A stretch of DNA of 29,945 bases from Sphingobacteriaceae bacterium UBA6709 (GCA_002454425.1 DKIV01000048.1:1-29945), one strand, 5' to 3'. Shown: positions 14,553 through 22,545, counted from the stretch's first letter. Notes: a model not told the origin generated them from the letters alone. A program made the numbers and translations.

Positions 14553-14876
14553 ATGAAATCAAAACTTAGAGGAGTAGCCCTTCTACTGGTAGCATTCTCG
14601 CTGATCATTCTCAGCAGAAAAGATCTGCTGGCAGATATTCTGGAAGAATGGCGGCTACAGAAGAAAATACGACAGCAGCAGAGCCTCGAAACTTTAAAAA
14701 TACATCAATTTGAGGTGCAGAAGTTGATTTATGATCAGCCTACCCAGCGACTGAGAAATCCCGTTGTTTATTTTCAGCGCGTGAGACTCGGGGAAATAGA
14801 TTTTTCCAAATACAAACGCAAATCTGTTAAAGTTGAAGATGGAGATCAGCCCGAAGTGGCCACCGACAGCCAATAA
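14553..14876 (+). CDS. Unrecognised one-helix membrane protein, first gene of the rnf-like operon
   Basis: A 107-residue protein I do not recognise. After a basic start (MKSKLRG) comes one hydrophobic segment (about 8-21, ending SLIILS), which suggests a signal anchor with the C-terminus outside. A charged helical stretch follows (about 28-60, EEWRLQKKIRQQQSLETLK), then NPVVYFQRVRLGEIDF and a polar tail. No Cys, haem site or flavinylation motif is present. The last 38 bases overlap the start of apbE in another frame, so the two are translationally coupled. A partner or scaffold in the electron-transfer complex is a reasonable guess only. Confidence 0.7.
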   Translation: MKSKLRGVALLLVAFSLIILSRKDLLADILEEWRLQKKIRQQQSLETLKIHQFEVQKLIYDQPTQRLRNPVVYFQRVRLGEIDFSKYKRKSVKVEDGDQPEVATDSQ

Positions 14877-15780
14877 GGAGTATCTTGCAGATACCCGTTT
14901 TATGTTTCATTGCAATGTTAAGCTAAAGCTTCCCGCTTACTACGGCGAAGAGTTGTTGCATTATAGTTTTGAGATTCTCAAAGATATCGATCGGCGTTAT
15001 AATTCATATTCCCGTGGATCATATTTCGATCTTATTAATAAACACGCTGGAAGCTGGGTATATGTTGATGACGATACTATTGAACTGTTGCAGGCTGTCA
15101 TTTCGTTATCCAAACTTACGGAAGGTATTTTTGATATACGGCTGATGCCGCTGCTAAAACTCTGGGGTTTTTATGATATCCATGAAAAGATCGACATTCC
15201 TGAGAAAGAAATTCTGGCAGCTACAGTGGAACAGATACGTAAAGGAACCATCGATATTCGTCGGAATCAGGTGCGCATAAGCAACCAGAGCGAATTACTC
15301 ACGGGTGCCTTTATGAAATCTTTCGCTGTCGATAAGTTAGTAAGCGCGTTACGTTATGAAGGAATAAACGACGCCATGATCAATGCCGGTGGTAGTACCA
15401 TTTATGCGCTGAATAATGAAGAACATCCTTACTGGACAGTGAACATTCCTCATCCAGGGAATTCTGATAGTATCAAAACGCTCGAACTTAGCAATGCCTG
15501 TCTATCGCTTTCGGGGAAGAAAAATAACCATAGGATAATTAATGGTCACCAATACGGCCATGTGTTAAATGCCGCGACAGGCATGCCGTCAACAAATTTA
15601 CAAGCCGTTGCTATTGCGCAAAGCGCCCTGACCGCCGACATGCTGTCAACGACCCTGATGGCAAATGACACTAACCCGATGGTCACATACCTGATCAGGA
15701 AGACCTACGCCGGAATGTTATCCTACTATGTGATCGATAATGAGCACATGGATGATGAGTTCGATTTTATTACCTGCTAA
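14839..15780 (+). CDS. apbE: ApbE, FAD:protein FMN transferase
   Basis: A 313-residue ApbE. The start ATG at 14839 lies inside the preceding gene. A later ATG would cut the conserved DTRFMF strand. Family motifs are LTEGIFDIRLMPLLKLWGF (about 93-111), GAFMKSFAVDKL (usually GxxxKGYAxD), DAMINAGGSTIYAL, HVLNAATGMPS, and the metal-site SALTADMLSTTLMA. ApbE moves FMN from FAD onto Ser/Thr of Rnf, Nqr and other extracytoplasmic redox proteins. Unlike most ApbE proteins, this one shows no signal peptide or lipobox, so it may act from the cytoplasm or need another start. The SF in KSFA replaces the usual GY. It lies 10 bases before rnfC. Confidence 0.9.
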   Translation: MEISPKWPPTANKEYLADTRFMFHCNVKLKLPAYYGEELLHYSFEILKDIDRRYNSYSRGSYFDLINKHAGSWVYVDDDTIELLQAVISLSKLTEGIFDIRLMPLLKLWGFYDIHEKIDIPEKEILAATVEQIRKGTIDIRRNQVRISNQSELLTGAFMKSFAVDKLVSALRYEGINDAMINAGGSTIYALNNEEHPYWTVNIPHPGNSDSIKTLELSNACLSLSGKKNNHRIINGHQYGHVLNAATGMPSTNLQAVAIAQSALTADMLSTTLMANDTNPMVTYLIRKTYAGMLSYYVIDNEHMDDEFDFITC

Positions 15781-15790
15781 GAAAAAATGT

Positions 15791-17047
15791 ATGCTATATA
15801 TACCCAATGCAAAAGGATCTTATAAAGATCAGGACATCGGAGAAATTCCTTCTCCGGAGCTCCTGTATGTTCCTCTTGCTCCGTATAAATGGGAGCTTGT
15901 TTGTGTGCTTCAGAAGGGAGACAGGGTTCTGCGAAATCAGGTCCTTGCCCAGTCAACAGGAGATAGTGCCTTTTGTCTGCACGCCTCTGTGTCAGGCCTG
16001 GTGGGAGAGGTGGTCGATATTGATGGCTATCCACACATAGAAATATATAATGATTTTAAGAATGAGCGCCTCGTCTGTGAGCCTATGGATCTTTCCCGTG
16101 TTGATAGAGCCGCCTTTATAAGCAGACTTGCGGCCTATGGAATAGAGGGCAGTGGTGGCGCCAGGTTCCCGACATCTTTGAAATATAGTTTTGGAGCGCA
16201 CTCCATAGAAACCCTCATCATTAACGGAGCCGAGTGCGAACCCTATCTTTCCGCGGATTATGTGTTGATGAAATTTTATAGTGACGCTCTCGCTGAGGCT
16301 GCTGCTTTTATACAACGGTTGTTTGAGATCAAGCAGGTGGTGATCGCTATTGAAAGGCAACATAAGAAGCTCAGACCCATACTTGAGCAATCATTGCTCC
16401 GTCATCAGGTGCAGGGACGCGTACACCTGCTGCCTGATTCATATCCCCAGGGCGGAGAGTTGCAGCTTATAAAGTCCGTTACATCCAAAGTCATCTCCAA
16501 GGGAACTTTGCCGGCAAGTCAGGGGATTCTCATGAATAACGTGGGCACCTTGTATGCTATATATACCGCTTTTTTTGAAGCGCGTCCCTACACAGAACGT
16601 TTGGTTACGCTTTATGATGAACTGAATGACAAAGGAATGAATTGCTGGGTGCCCATAGGTACGCCCATAAGTCATCTGGCCAACGCCTTCTTTAAGCCAA
16701 CTATCTCAAATTACGGGCTCGGTTATATTTTGGGCGGTCCGATGATGGGGCGACCGATAAGCGATTCGCGTACCCCTATGAATAAGGGAACAGCTGGGCT
16801 TTTGCGCATGAAGGAACGTAAGTCTAACATAAGCAATTGTATTGGCTGTGGCTATTGTGCTGACGTCTGTCCGCAGCATCTGTTGCCTTGGGAGTTCTCC
16901 CGAAATACCAGCGAAGGTAGAACTGATAAGCTCGCTGTGTTTAACCTCATGGATTGTATAGAATGTGGCGCCTGCGCCTTTGTATGCCCTTCGGAAATCC
17001 CGCTGGTGCAGGATATAAGAAGAGGTAAAATCCTAATGAAAAATTAA
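15791..17047 (+). CDS. rnfC: RnfC-like NADH:acceptor subunit with two 4Fe-4S sites
   Basis: A 418-residue protein from the ATG at 15791. An in-frame ATG at 15740 lies inside apbE. Order of parts: a barrel-sandwich region with GDRVLRNQVLAQ and LHASVSGLVGEV; the NADH/FMN-binding Gly-rich loop GSGGARFPTSLKY (about 118-130); INGAECEPYLSADYVLM; and two clusters CIGCGYCADVCP (from Cys350) and CIECGACAFVCP (from Cys389). RnfC is the cytoplasmic entry point of Rnf, oxidising NADH and passing electrons to the membrane part. It ends one base before rnfD. No rnfB, A, E or G gene lies in the window, so this is not a standard six-subunit Rnf locus. Confidence 0.92.
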   Translation: MLYIPNAKGSYKDQDIGEIPSPELLYVPLAPYKWELVCVLQKGDRVLRNQVLAQSTGDSAFCLHASVSGLVGEVVDIDGYPHIEIYNDFKNERLVCEPMDLSRVDRAAFISRLAAYGIEGSGGARFPTSLKYSFGAHSIETLIINGAECEPYLSADYVLMKFYSDALAEAAAFIQRLFEIKQVVIAIERQHKKLRPILEQSLLRHQVQGRVHLLPDSYPQGGELQLIKSVTSKVISKGTLPASQGILMNNVGTLYAIYTAFFEARPYTERLVTLYDELNDKGMNCWVPIGTPISHLANAFFKPTISNYGLGYILGGPMMGRPISDSRTPMNKGTAGLLRMKERKSNISNCIGCGYCADVCPQHLLPWEFSRNTSEGRTDKLAVFNLMDCIECGACAFVCPSEIPLVQDIRRGKILMKN

Positions 17048-17048
17048 G

Positions 17049-18131
17049 ATGTCTGGACCCTTTATAAAAAGTACCGGCAGTGTGCGCGTGATCATGTTCG
17101 ATGTCATTATCGCACTGCTCCCTTTATCGATCGCCGCCTGGTGGGCGTTTGGCTCTCGCAGCCTGACTGTAATAGCTTGTTCGGTCTTAAGCTGTGTGCT
17201 CTGTGACCTGCTGTGTGAGCTCGTCTTCTTACAGCAACGAAAATATATGCCCGATGGCTCAGGAATCATTACAGGACTCTTGCTTGCTTATACATTATCG
17301 CCCCTCACACCCTGGTATGTAGTAGTTTTCGCGGCTGTTTGCGCGGTGCTTTTTGGTAAAGTACTGTGGGGGGGATTGGGCAAGAATAAGTTCAATCCGG
17401 CGCTCGTGGGACGGGAGTTCGCTACAGCGTTCTTTCCGGCATCCATGACTGGCGCAAGCATCTGGAATACCTCTTTTTATGTTGAACACCGTTCATTGGA
17501 TATTTTTTCGTTCGTCAATAACGCTAAACTCGCGGATAGTTTAGAAGAATTGGTATATCGTCCGGCCGGCGCCCTGGGAGAATACTCACTACCTCTGCTG
17601 CTCCTGGGGGGTATCTACCTTGTCTTCAGAAATCGCATTACATTGCACATTCCTTTGGCCTTTCTAATAGGGCTATCCCTCTGTCAAGTTATTTTTCCCG
17701 CGGGAGCTTTAGCCGGAATGTCCATTGGAGGGCTTCTTTTAGGCGGTATTTATATGGCGACAGATATGCCCACCAGTCCTTCTCACCATGCCGGAAAGCT
17801 CTTCTACGGTCTGGCGCTGGCGCTGATCGTAGCAACACTTTATTATAATGGCGTACGCTTCGCATATATGTCATATGGTATATTAATTCTCAACGGCGTT
17901 AGCGACCGCGTAAACGAAGTTTTTAAGCCTGTGTCCTGGGGGCGTGATGACCATCTGTCAGGGCGTTGGGAACGTATCACCCTGTTAAGTCTATTTATCG
18001 CTGCTATAACGCTGGCTGTAATATCCCTGCATCAGCTTCATGCGGTACCTTACCTTGTGTATTTATTGGCAGCGTATATCTTATTTAAATATTACACCAA
18101 ACATCAATATACCATCATTTATCCGTTTTAA
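17049..18131 (+). CDS. rnfD: RnfD/NqrB-family membrane subunit
   Basis: A 360-residue polytopic protein with about ten membrane helices. Family motifs are MPDGSGIITGLLLAYTLSP (about 74-92), GKNKFNPALVGREFATAFFP, GMSIGGLLLGGIYMATDMPTSP and GKLFYGLALAL. RnfD and NqrB carry FMN bound covalently to Thr in a SGAT motif after the helix that follows FNPAL. Here that segment reads MTGASIWNTSFYVEHRSLDIF with no SGAT. The TGAS seems to align with the earlier MSGDAVW of NqrB rather than with the acceptor site. The protein may therefore lack the covalent flavin, or use a different residue. It starts 1 base after rnfC and is followed 10 bases later by the lipoprotein gene. Confidence 0.9.
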   Translation: MSGPFIKSTGSVRVIMFDVIIALLPLSIAAWWAFGSRSLTVIACSVLSCVLCDLLCELVFLQQRKYMPDGSGIITGLLLAYTLSPLTPWYVVVFAAVCAVLFGKVLWGGLGKNKFNPALVGREFATAFFPASMTGASIWNTSFYVEHRSLDIFSFVNNAKLADSLEELVYRPAGALGEYSLPLLLLGGIYLVFRNRITLHIPLAFLIGLSLCQVIFPAGALAGMSIGGLLLGGIYMATDMPTSPSHHAGKLFYGLALALIVATLYYNGVRFAYMSYGILILNGVSDRVNEVFKPVSWGRDDHLSGRWERITLLSLFIAAITLAVISLHQLHAVPYLVYLLAAYILFKYYTKHQYTIIYPF

Positions 18132-18141
18132 CTCCTTTCAT

Positions 18142-18792
18142 ATGAAAAAGCTAATTCCTGTAATAATTCTTTCCCTGTTCAGCCTGTTCGCTTGCAATCA
18201 GCAACCCGCAGGCGTAGTATATAGTGGTACGGGCAAAAGTGCCATCCTTGATAACATGATCACCAGACGCGCCATACGCAAGTATACTACGCAGCAGGTC
18301 AGCAAGGCTCAGATAGATACTATCATGAAGTATTCTATGTATGCCCCGTCCGCCCTTAATAAGCAACCCTGGGAGATTAGAATTGTACAGAACAAACAGT
18401 GGCTTGCCGAGCTTAACAACCGCTTTCTTAAATTTGCTGAAGGCAAAACCTTTCAGGGGAGTGCCGCAAACTACAAAAAGCCAGGATTCAGCATCTTTCA
18501 CAGTGCTCCCACGCTTATTGTGATTGCCCGCGATAAGAACAATCCGATAAGCTATCTCGACTGTGGCATTATCCTTCAGAATATACTTCTTAGCGCTCAC
18601 GCCATCGGTTTGGGTACCTGTCCGCTTGGAACCCTTGTTCCTGTGATGAACAGAGATGAAAATCGAGATCTTTTGGAGGTGCTCAATATACCTTCTGACT
18701 ATGAGGTGGCTATTAATATATCCCTGGGATATCCTGACGAAAATCCTCCGGTAAAGGAACGTTATGCTGATAAGATTAAGATTATTGATTAA
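18142..18792 (+). CDS. Nitroreductase-fold flavoprotein exported as a lipoprotein
   Basis: A 216-residue protein. The ATG at 18142 gives a lipoprotein signal (MKKLIPVIILSLFSLFAC, lipid-bearing Cys18). The rest is an FMN nitroreductase domain: ITRRAIRKYTTQQV, APSALNKQPWEI (flavin-binding NxQPW), APTLIVIARD, LDCGIILQNILLSAHAIGLGTC and LGYPDENPP. Most nitroreductases are cytoplasmic and take electrons directly from NAD(P)H, which is not expected in the periplasm. The upstream RnfC-RnfD pair could supply electrons through the membrane. It is the last gene of the operon; a new promoter-like box precedes the next gene. The substrate is unknown. Confidence 0.88.
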   Translation: MKKLIPVIILSLFSLFACNQQPAGVVYSGTGKSAILDNMITRRAIRKYTTQQVSKAQIDTIMKYSMYAPSALNKQPWEIRIVQNKQWLAELNNRFLKFAEGKTFQGSAANYKKPGFSIFHSAPTLIVIARDKNNPISYLDCGIILQNILLSAHAIGLGTCPLGTLVPVMNRDENRDLLEVLNIPSDYEVAINISLGYPDENPPVKERYADKIKIID

Positions 18793-18834
18793 GCGGATTT
18801 GCATTGCCGCACTTGCTAATCGCCGCAAAAATGC

Positions 18835-18841
18835 TATCTTG
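18835..18841 (+). promoter_or_regulatory. Possible cobA promoter
   Basis: TATCTTG lies 10 bases before the cobA ATG. TTGC 18 bases upstream (18814-18817) is a candidate -33 element. It suggests cobA is transcribed separately from the rnf-like operon, with a very short leader. Confidence 0.45.
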
Positions 18842-18851
18842 TTTGTAATAT

Positions 18852-19586
18852 ATGAGTCCTATTGATTTACAAAACAGGCGCCTGTATGTGCTTGGTGCCG
18901 GACCTGGAGATCCGGAGTTGATCACACTTAAAGGTTATCGCTTATTGCAGCAGGCTAAAGTGGTGCTATATGATAATCTCGCCAATACCGACCTGCTTAA
19001 GTTTGTTCCCCAGAATTGCGAATTGGTTTACGTTGGAAAACACCCCTATGGCGAATACACGCCTCAGGAACGTATCCATGAGTTGATATTGGAGAAGGCC
19101 ACCCAGCATGGTGAGGTAATACGAATGAAAGGTGGTGATCCCTTTATCTTTGGCAGAGGATATGAGGAAATCTTGTTCGCGCAGGCTCATAATATAGATG
19201 CTTTTTACATCCCAGGCATCACCAGCATGCAGACCGCAGGCTTCGCTGGCGTGCCCCTGACTCATCGCACTCTTAGTGAAGGTATCTGGGTCATCACCGG
19301 AACAAAAAAAGATGGTCGCCTTTCTACAGATCTGAAGCTTGCCATGAAAAGCAACGCTACTGTGGTGATCTATATGGGTATGAAGAAGATTAACGAGATC
19401 GCTAATGCCTATATAGAGGAAGGAAGGGGAGAGGTGCCCGCGTTAATTATTCAGCACGCCACGCTTAGTAAGGAGAAGTCTGCGAAGGGTACCGTCGCGG
19501 AGCTTCCCTTTCTGGCCGAAAAGTACGGACTTACACATCCCGCGATCATTATTATAGGAGAAGTTGCCGGCATAGGCCTCCGTTAA
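18852..19586 (+). CDS. cobA: Uroporphyrinogen-III C-methyltransferase (SUMT)
   Basis: A 244-residue cytoplasmic enzyme that adds two SAM-derived methyl groups to uroporphyrinogen III, giving precorrin-2 for siroheme (or cobalamin). Family motifs are complete: LGAGPGDPELITLKGYRLL (about 13-31), GGDPFIFGRGYEE (about 95-107), PGITSMQTAGFAGVPLTHR, and YMGMKKINEI followed by IIQHATLSKEK. It is a stand-alone SUMT, not fused to uroporphyrinogen synthase or CysG. Siroheme serves assimilatory sulfite and nitrite reductases, none of which is in the window. It follows the nitroreductase-lipoprotein gene by 59 bases with its own promoter-like box. Confidence 0.93.
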   Translation: MSPIDLQNRRLYVLGAGPGDPELITLKGYRLLQQAKVVLYDNLANTDLLKFVPQNCELVYVGKHPYGEYTPQERIHELILEKATQHGEVIRMKGGDPFIFGRGYEEILFAQAHNIDAFYIPGITSMQTAGFAGVPLTHRTLSEGIWVITGTKKDGRLSTDLKLAMKSNATVVIYMGMKKINEIANAYIEEGRGEVPALIIQHATLSKEKSAKGTVAELPFLAEKYGLTHPAIIIIGEVAGIGLR

Positions 19587-19641
19587 GAAGTAACGGTGTT
19601 TGGCGAAAGATAATTTGTTGTGTAATAAAGTTTTATTTTAC

Positions 19642-19649
19642 TATCTTTG
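19642..19649 (+). promoter_or_regulatory. -7 box of rpsO
   Basis: TATCTTTG followed by CGCCC is a perfect TAnnTTTG match, 44 bases before the rpsO ATG. A TTTGTTG at 19614-19620 is the -33 candidate. Confidence 0.7.
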
Positions 19650-19693
19650 CGCCCAATTAATTAATAATTTATCGCTTTAATATTATTCAAGTA

Positions 19694-19972
19694 ATGTATT
19701 TAAGTAAAGAAGGAAAAGCCGAATTATTTGCTAAACATGGCAAAGGCTCAACAGACACTGGCTCAGCAGAAGGCCAGGTAGCATTGTTTACTACTCGTAT
19801 CGCTCATTTAACTGGGCATTTGAAGAAGAACAAGAAAGATTTTTCTACTCAGTTCGCTCTTCAGAAGTTAGTAGGTAAACGCAGATCTCTATTAGCATAT
19901 CTTTACAAAAAAGATATCAACAGATATCGTGCTATCATTAAAGCATTGGAGTTAAGAGATATCATCAAATAA
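19694..19972 (+). CDS. rpsO: 30S ribosomal protein S15
   Basis: A 92-residue protein of the central domain of the 30S subunit, where it binds 16S rRNA near helices 20-22 early in assembly. S15 features are clear: KHGKGSTDTGSAEGQVALFTTRIAHLTGHLKKNKKD (about 14-49, given here across the conserved DTGS and H-LT-H region) and LVGKRRSLLAYLYKKDINRYR. The length is normal. It has its own promoter and a strong terminator, and pnp follows 246 bases later. The rpsO-pnp order is widely conserved. Confidence 0.97.
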   Translation: MYLSKEGKAELFAKHGKGSTDTGSAEGQVALFTTRIAHLTGHLKKNKKDFSTQFALQKLVGKRRSLLAYLYKKDINRYRAIIKALELRDIIK

Positions 19973-19991
19973 TTCTTACAATCTTTAAAAG

Positions 19992-20020
19992 GCCATCTAT
20001 TATTAGGTGGCTTTTTTTTT
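19992..20020 (+). terminator. rpsO terminator
   Basis: GCCATCT-attatt-AGGTGGC forms a 7-bp stem (one G-T pair) followed by nine T, 19 bases after the rpsO stop. Confidence 0.88.
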
Positions 20021-20142
20021 GATTGCTTTTTCCGTTCTTCCTCCTTGATCTGCCCTTGTCAGGTATCCTCAAACATTCCCCAGGCCTTGCTCAAATTGCA
20101 TTTTTATTTTAATTATAGTATAGCTTGCAGGTTTTTTTATTA

Positions 20143-20150
20143 TAACTTAG
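20143..20150 (+). promoter_or_regulatory. Possible pnp promoter
   Basis: TAACTTAG (one mismatch to TAnnTTTG) with TTGCAG at 20125-20130 as a -33 candidate. The leader to pnp would be about 65 bases. Confidence 0.45.
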
Positions 20151-20218
20151 CACGCAAAAGTCAAAAAAAATTAATTACGTATTTGGAAAGAGGAAAAATA
20201 CGTAGCAATTAACATCAA

Positions 20219-22375
20219 ATGAGTTATAATGTAGTTAAGAAAACTTTCGACATCGGCGATGGCCGACAGATCGAAATTGAAACAGGTAAGTTAGCTAAAC
20301 AGGCTGACGGATCTGTAGTTGTAAAAATGGGCGATACCATGTTGTTAGCAACAGTAGTATCTTCTAAAGACGCTAAAGAAGGAGTAGATTTCCTTCCCCT
20401 ATCAGTAGATTACCAAGAAAAATACGCGGCAACGGGAAGAATTCCCGGAGGATTCCTTCGCCGTGAAGCTCGCTTGTCAGACTACGAAGTTCTGATCTCT
20501 CGTTTAGTCGACAGAGCGTTGCGCCCAATGTTCCCTGAAGACTACCACGCAGATACTCAGGTGATGATTTCCCTGATCTCTGGTGATAAAGATATCATGC
20601 CTGATGCATTAGCAGGACTTGCAGCTTCTGCTGCTCTTGCTGTTTCAGATATTCCTTTTAACGGTCCTATTTCTGAAGTTCGTGTAGCTAAGATTGACGG
20701 TAAGCTGGTGATTAACCCGCTAATGTCTGAGCTGGCAAAGGCTACCCTTGACTTTATCGTTGCTGGTTCAGCAAATGACATCGTCATGGTTGAAGGTGAA
20801 GCGAAAGAAATTTCAGAAGAAGAAATGGTGGAAGCTATTGAGTTCGCTCATAAAGCTATTCAGATCCAGGTACAAGCACAGGTAGAGTTGGCTTTCGAAG
20901 TTGGCAAAACTGTTAAACGTACTTATTGCCACGAGAAGAGTGACGAAGCGCTTAAGGCTCGTGTATACGAAGCTACTTATGCTAAAGTATACGAGATCGC
21001 TAAGTCTGGTTCTTCGAAACATGAACGCTCTGAAAAATTTTCAGAAATTCAGGCTGAGTTCATCGCTTCACTTGGTGAAGATGCTGATGATACTACCTTA
21101 TTCCTTGCTAAAAAATATTACCACGACGTACAATACGACGCTGTAAGAAATCTTATCCTTGACGAAGGAATTCGTCTTGACGGTAGAGATGTTAAAACAG
21201 TAAGACCTATCTGGAGTGAAGTTGGTTACTTGCCGGCAGCTCACGGTTCTGCAGTATTTACACGCGGTGAGACGCAGTCATTGACCACAGTTACCCTTGG
21301 TACTAAACTGGATGAGCAAATGATTGACGGAGCCTTCATTAATGGCTTCCAGAAGTTCATCCTTCACTATAACTTCCCTGGATTCTCTACTGGCGAAGTT
21401 CGTCCAAACAGAGGCGCGGGTCGTCGTGAGATAGGTCACGGAAACCTGGCTATGCGTTCATTGAAACAGGTGATGCCTTCGGAAGAAGAAAATCCTTACA
21501 CTGTGCGCGTAGTCTCTGATATCCTTGAGTCAAACGGATCGTCATCTATGGCTACTGTTTGTGCCGGAACTCTTGCACTTATGGATGCTGGTGTTAAAAT
21601 TAAAGCTCCTGTATCTGGTATCGCAATGGGACTTATCACAGACGAGAAGACTGGTCGTTATGCTGTTCTTTCTGATATCCTTGGTGATGAAGATCATTTA
21701 GGTGATATGGACTTTAAGGTTACTGGTACTGACAACGGTATCGTAGGTTGCCAGATGGACCTTAAGATTAACGGTCTGAAATGGGAAGTGTTGCGTGCCG
21801 CGCTTGAGCAATCAAAGCATGGTCGTTTGCATATCCTTAACGAAATCAAGAAAACGCTTTCTGTTCCTAATGTAGAGCTTAAACCACACGCACCTCGTTT
21901 GGTAGTATTGAGCATCGACAAGGAATTCATCGGTGCTGTAATTGGCCCAGGTGGTAAGATCATCCAGGAAATGCAACGCGAAACCAACACTACCATTACC
22001 ATCGAAGAAAAAGATAATAAAGGTGTGGTTAGTATCTTCGCTCCTGATAAAGATTCTATCGACAAAGCTGTTAAACGTATCAAAGGTATCGTTGCTAAGC
22101 CTGATGTAGGTGAGATCTATGAGGGTAAAGTGAAGTCTATCATGCCATTTGGTGCTTTCGTGGAAATCCTTCCAGGAAAAGATGGTCTTCTTCATATCTC
22201 TGAAATCGACTGGAAGCGTTACGAAACTATGGATGGAATCTTCGAGGTAGGTGATGAAGTTCGTGTTAAGCTTCTTGATATCGATAAGCAAGGTAAGCTG
22301 AAGCTTTCAAGAAAAGCCTTATTGCCTCGCCCTCCAAAGCCTGAGGGTAAGGATCAGCCTAAGTCTGCTGAATAA
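20219..22375 (+). CDS. pnp: Polyribonucleotide nucleotidyltransferase (PNPase)
   Basis: A 718-residue trimeric 3'-5' phosphorolytic exoribonuclease of mRNA decay. Domain order is normal. RNase PH 1 (about 10-145) has RIPGGFLRREARLSDYEVLI and RLVDRALRPMFPE. A helical linker follows. RNase PH 2 (about 315-550) has DGRDVKTVRPI, GSAVFTRGETQSLTTVTLG, FPGFSTGEVRPNRGAGRREIGHG and MDFKVTGT. The KH domain has VIGPGGKIIQEM (about 573-584) and the S1 domain has GEIYEGKVKSIMPFGAFVEILPGKDG (about 622-647, split by conserved Gly residues). Codon use is visibly more even than in the neighbouring genes, fitting high expression. It lies downstream of rpsO, and a terminator follows. Confidence 0.97.
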   Translation: MSYNVVKKTFDIGDGRQIEIETGKLAKQADGSVVVKMGDTMLLATVVSSKDAKEGVDFLPLSVDYQEKYAATGRIPGGFLRREARLSDYEVLISRLVDRALRPMFPEDYHADTQVMISLISGDKDIMPDALAGLAASAALAVSDIPFNGPISEVRVAKIDGKLVINPLMSELAKATLDFIVAGSANDIVMVEGEAKEISEEEMVEAIEFAHKAIQIQVQAQVELAFEVGKTVKRTYCHEKSDEALKARVYEATYAKVYEIAKSGSSKHERSEKFSEIQAEFIASLGEDADDTTLFLAKKYYHDVQYDAVRNLILDEGIRLDGRDVKTVRPIWSEVGYLPAAHGSAVFTRGETQSLTTVTLGTKLDEQMIDGAFINGFQKFILHYNFPGFSTGEVRPNRGAGRREIGHGNLAMRSLKQVMPSEEENPYTVRVVSDILESNGSSSMATVCAGTLALMDAGVKIKAPVSGIAMGLITDEKTGRYAVLSDILGDEDHLGDMDFKVTGTDNGIVGCQMDLKINGLKWEVLRAALEQSKHGRLHILNEIKKTLSVPNVELKPHAPRLVVLSIDKEFIGAVIGPGGKIIQEMQRETNTTITIEEKDNKGVVSIFAPDKDSIDKAVKRIKGIVAKPDVGEIYEGKVKSIMPFGAFVEILPGKDGLLHISEIDWKRYETMDGIFEVGDEVRVKLLDIDKQGKLKLSRKALLPRPPKPEGKDQPKSAE

Positions 22376-22403
22376 TTTAAAGATAATTATCCAACATATA
22401 GAA

Positions 22404-22437
22404 AGCGGATGCCCCTTGTGGGTGTCCGCTTTTTTTG
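22404..22437 (+). terminator. pnp terminator
   Basis: AGCGGAT/TCCGCT-type stem with inner CCC-cttgt-GGG pairs, followed by seven T, 28 bases after the pnp stop. Confidence 0.9.
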
Positions 22438-22533
22438 TGAAGCGAAGATCTCGCAAGCCGCTATCTTCAGCGTAGCCTGTCGCCACTGCTAACGAAATGC
22501 TAAGTTTTAGTATATATTAACAGGATAAAGACT

Positions 22534-22541
22534 TACTTTTG
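22534..22541 (+). promoter_or_regulatory. rpe -7 box, leaderless arrangement
   Basis: TACTTTTG matches TAnnTTTG exactly and ends four bases before the rpe ATG, the same spacing as at murF-alr. Transcription would start at or next to the start codon. Confidence 0.55.
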
Positions 22542-22545
22542 CCGC

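Noticed and set aside
18151..18828. Minus-strand open frame of 225 codons opposite the nitroreductase gene
   Set aside because: The plus-strand frame carries the complete nitroreductase motifs and lipobox. The opposite frame shows no family features.
21812..22291. Minus-strand open frame of 159 codons opposite pnp
   Set aside because: It is opposite the RNase PH 2, KH and S1 domains of PNPase. It is a codon-bias effect in a highly expressed gene.
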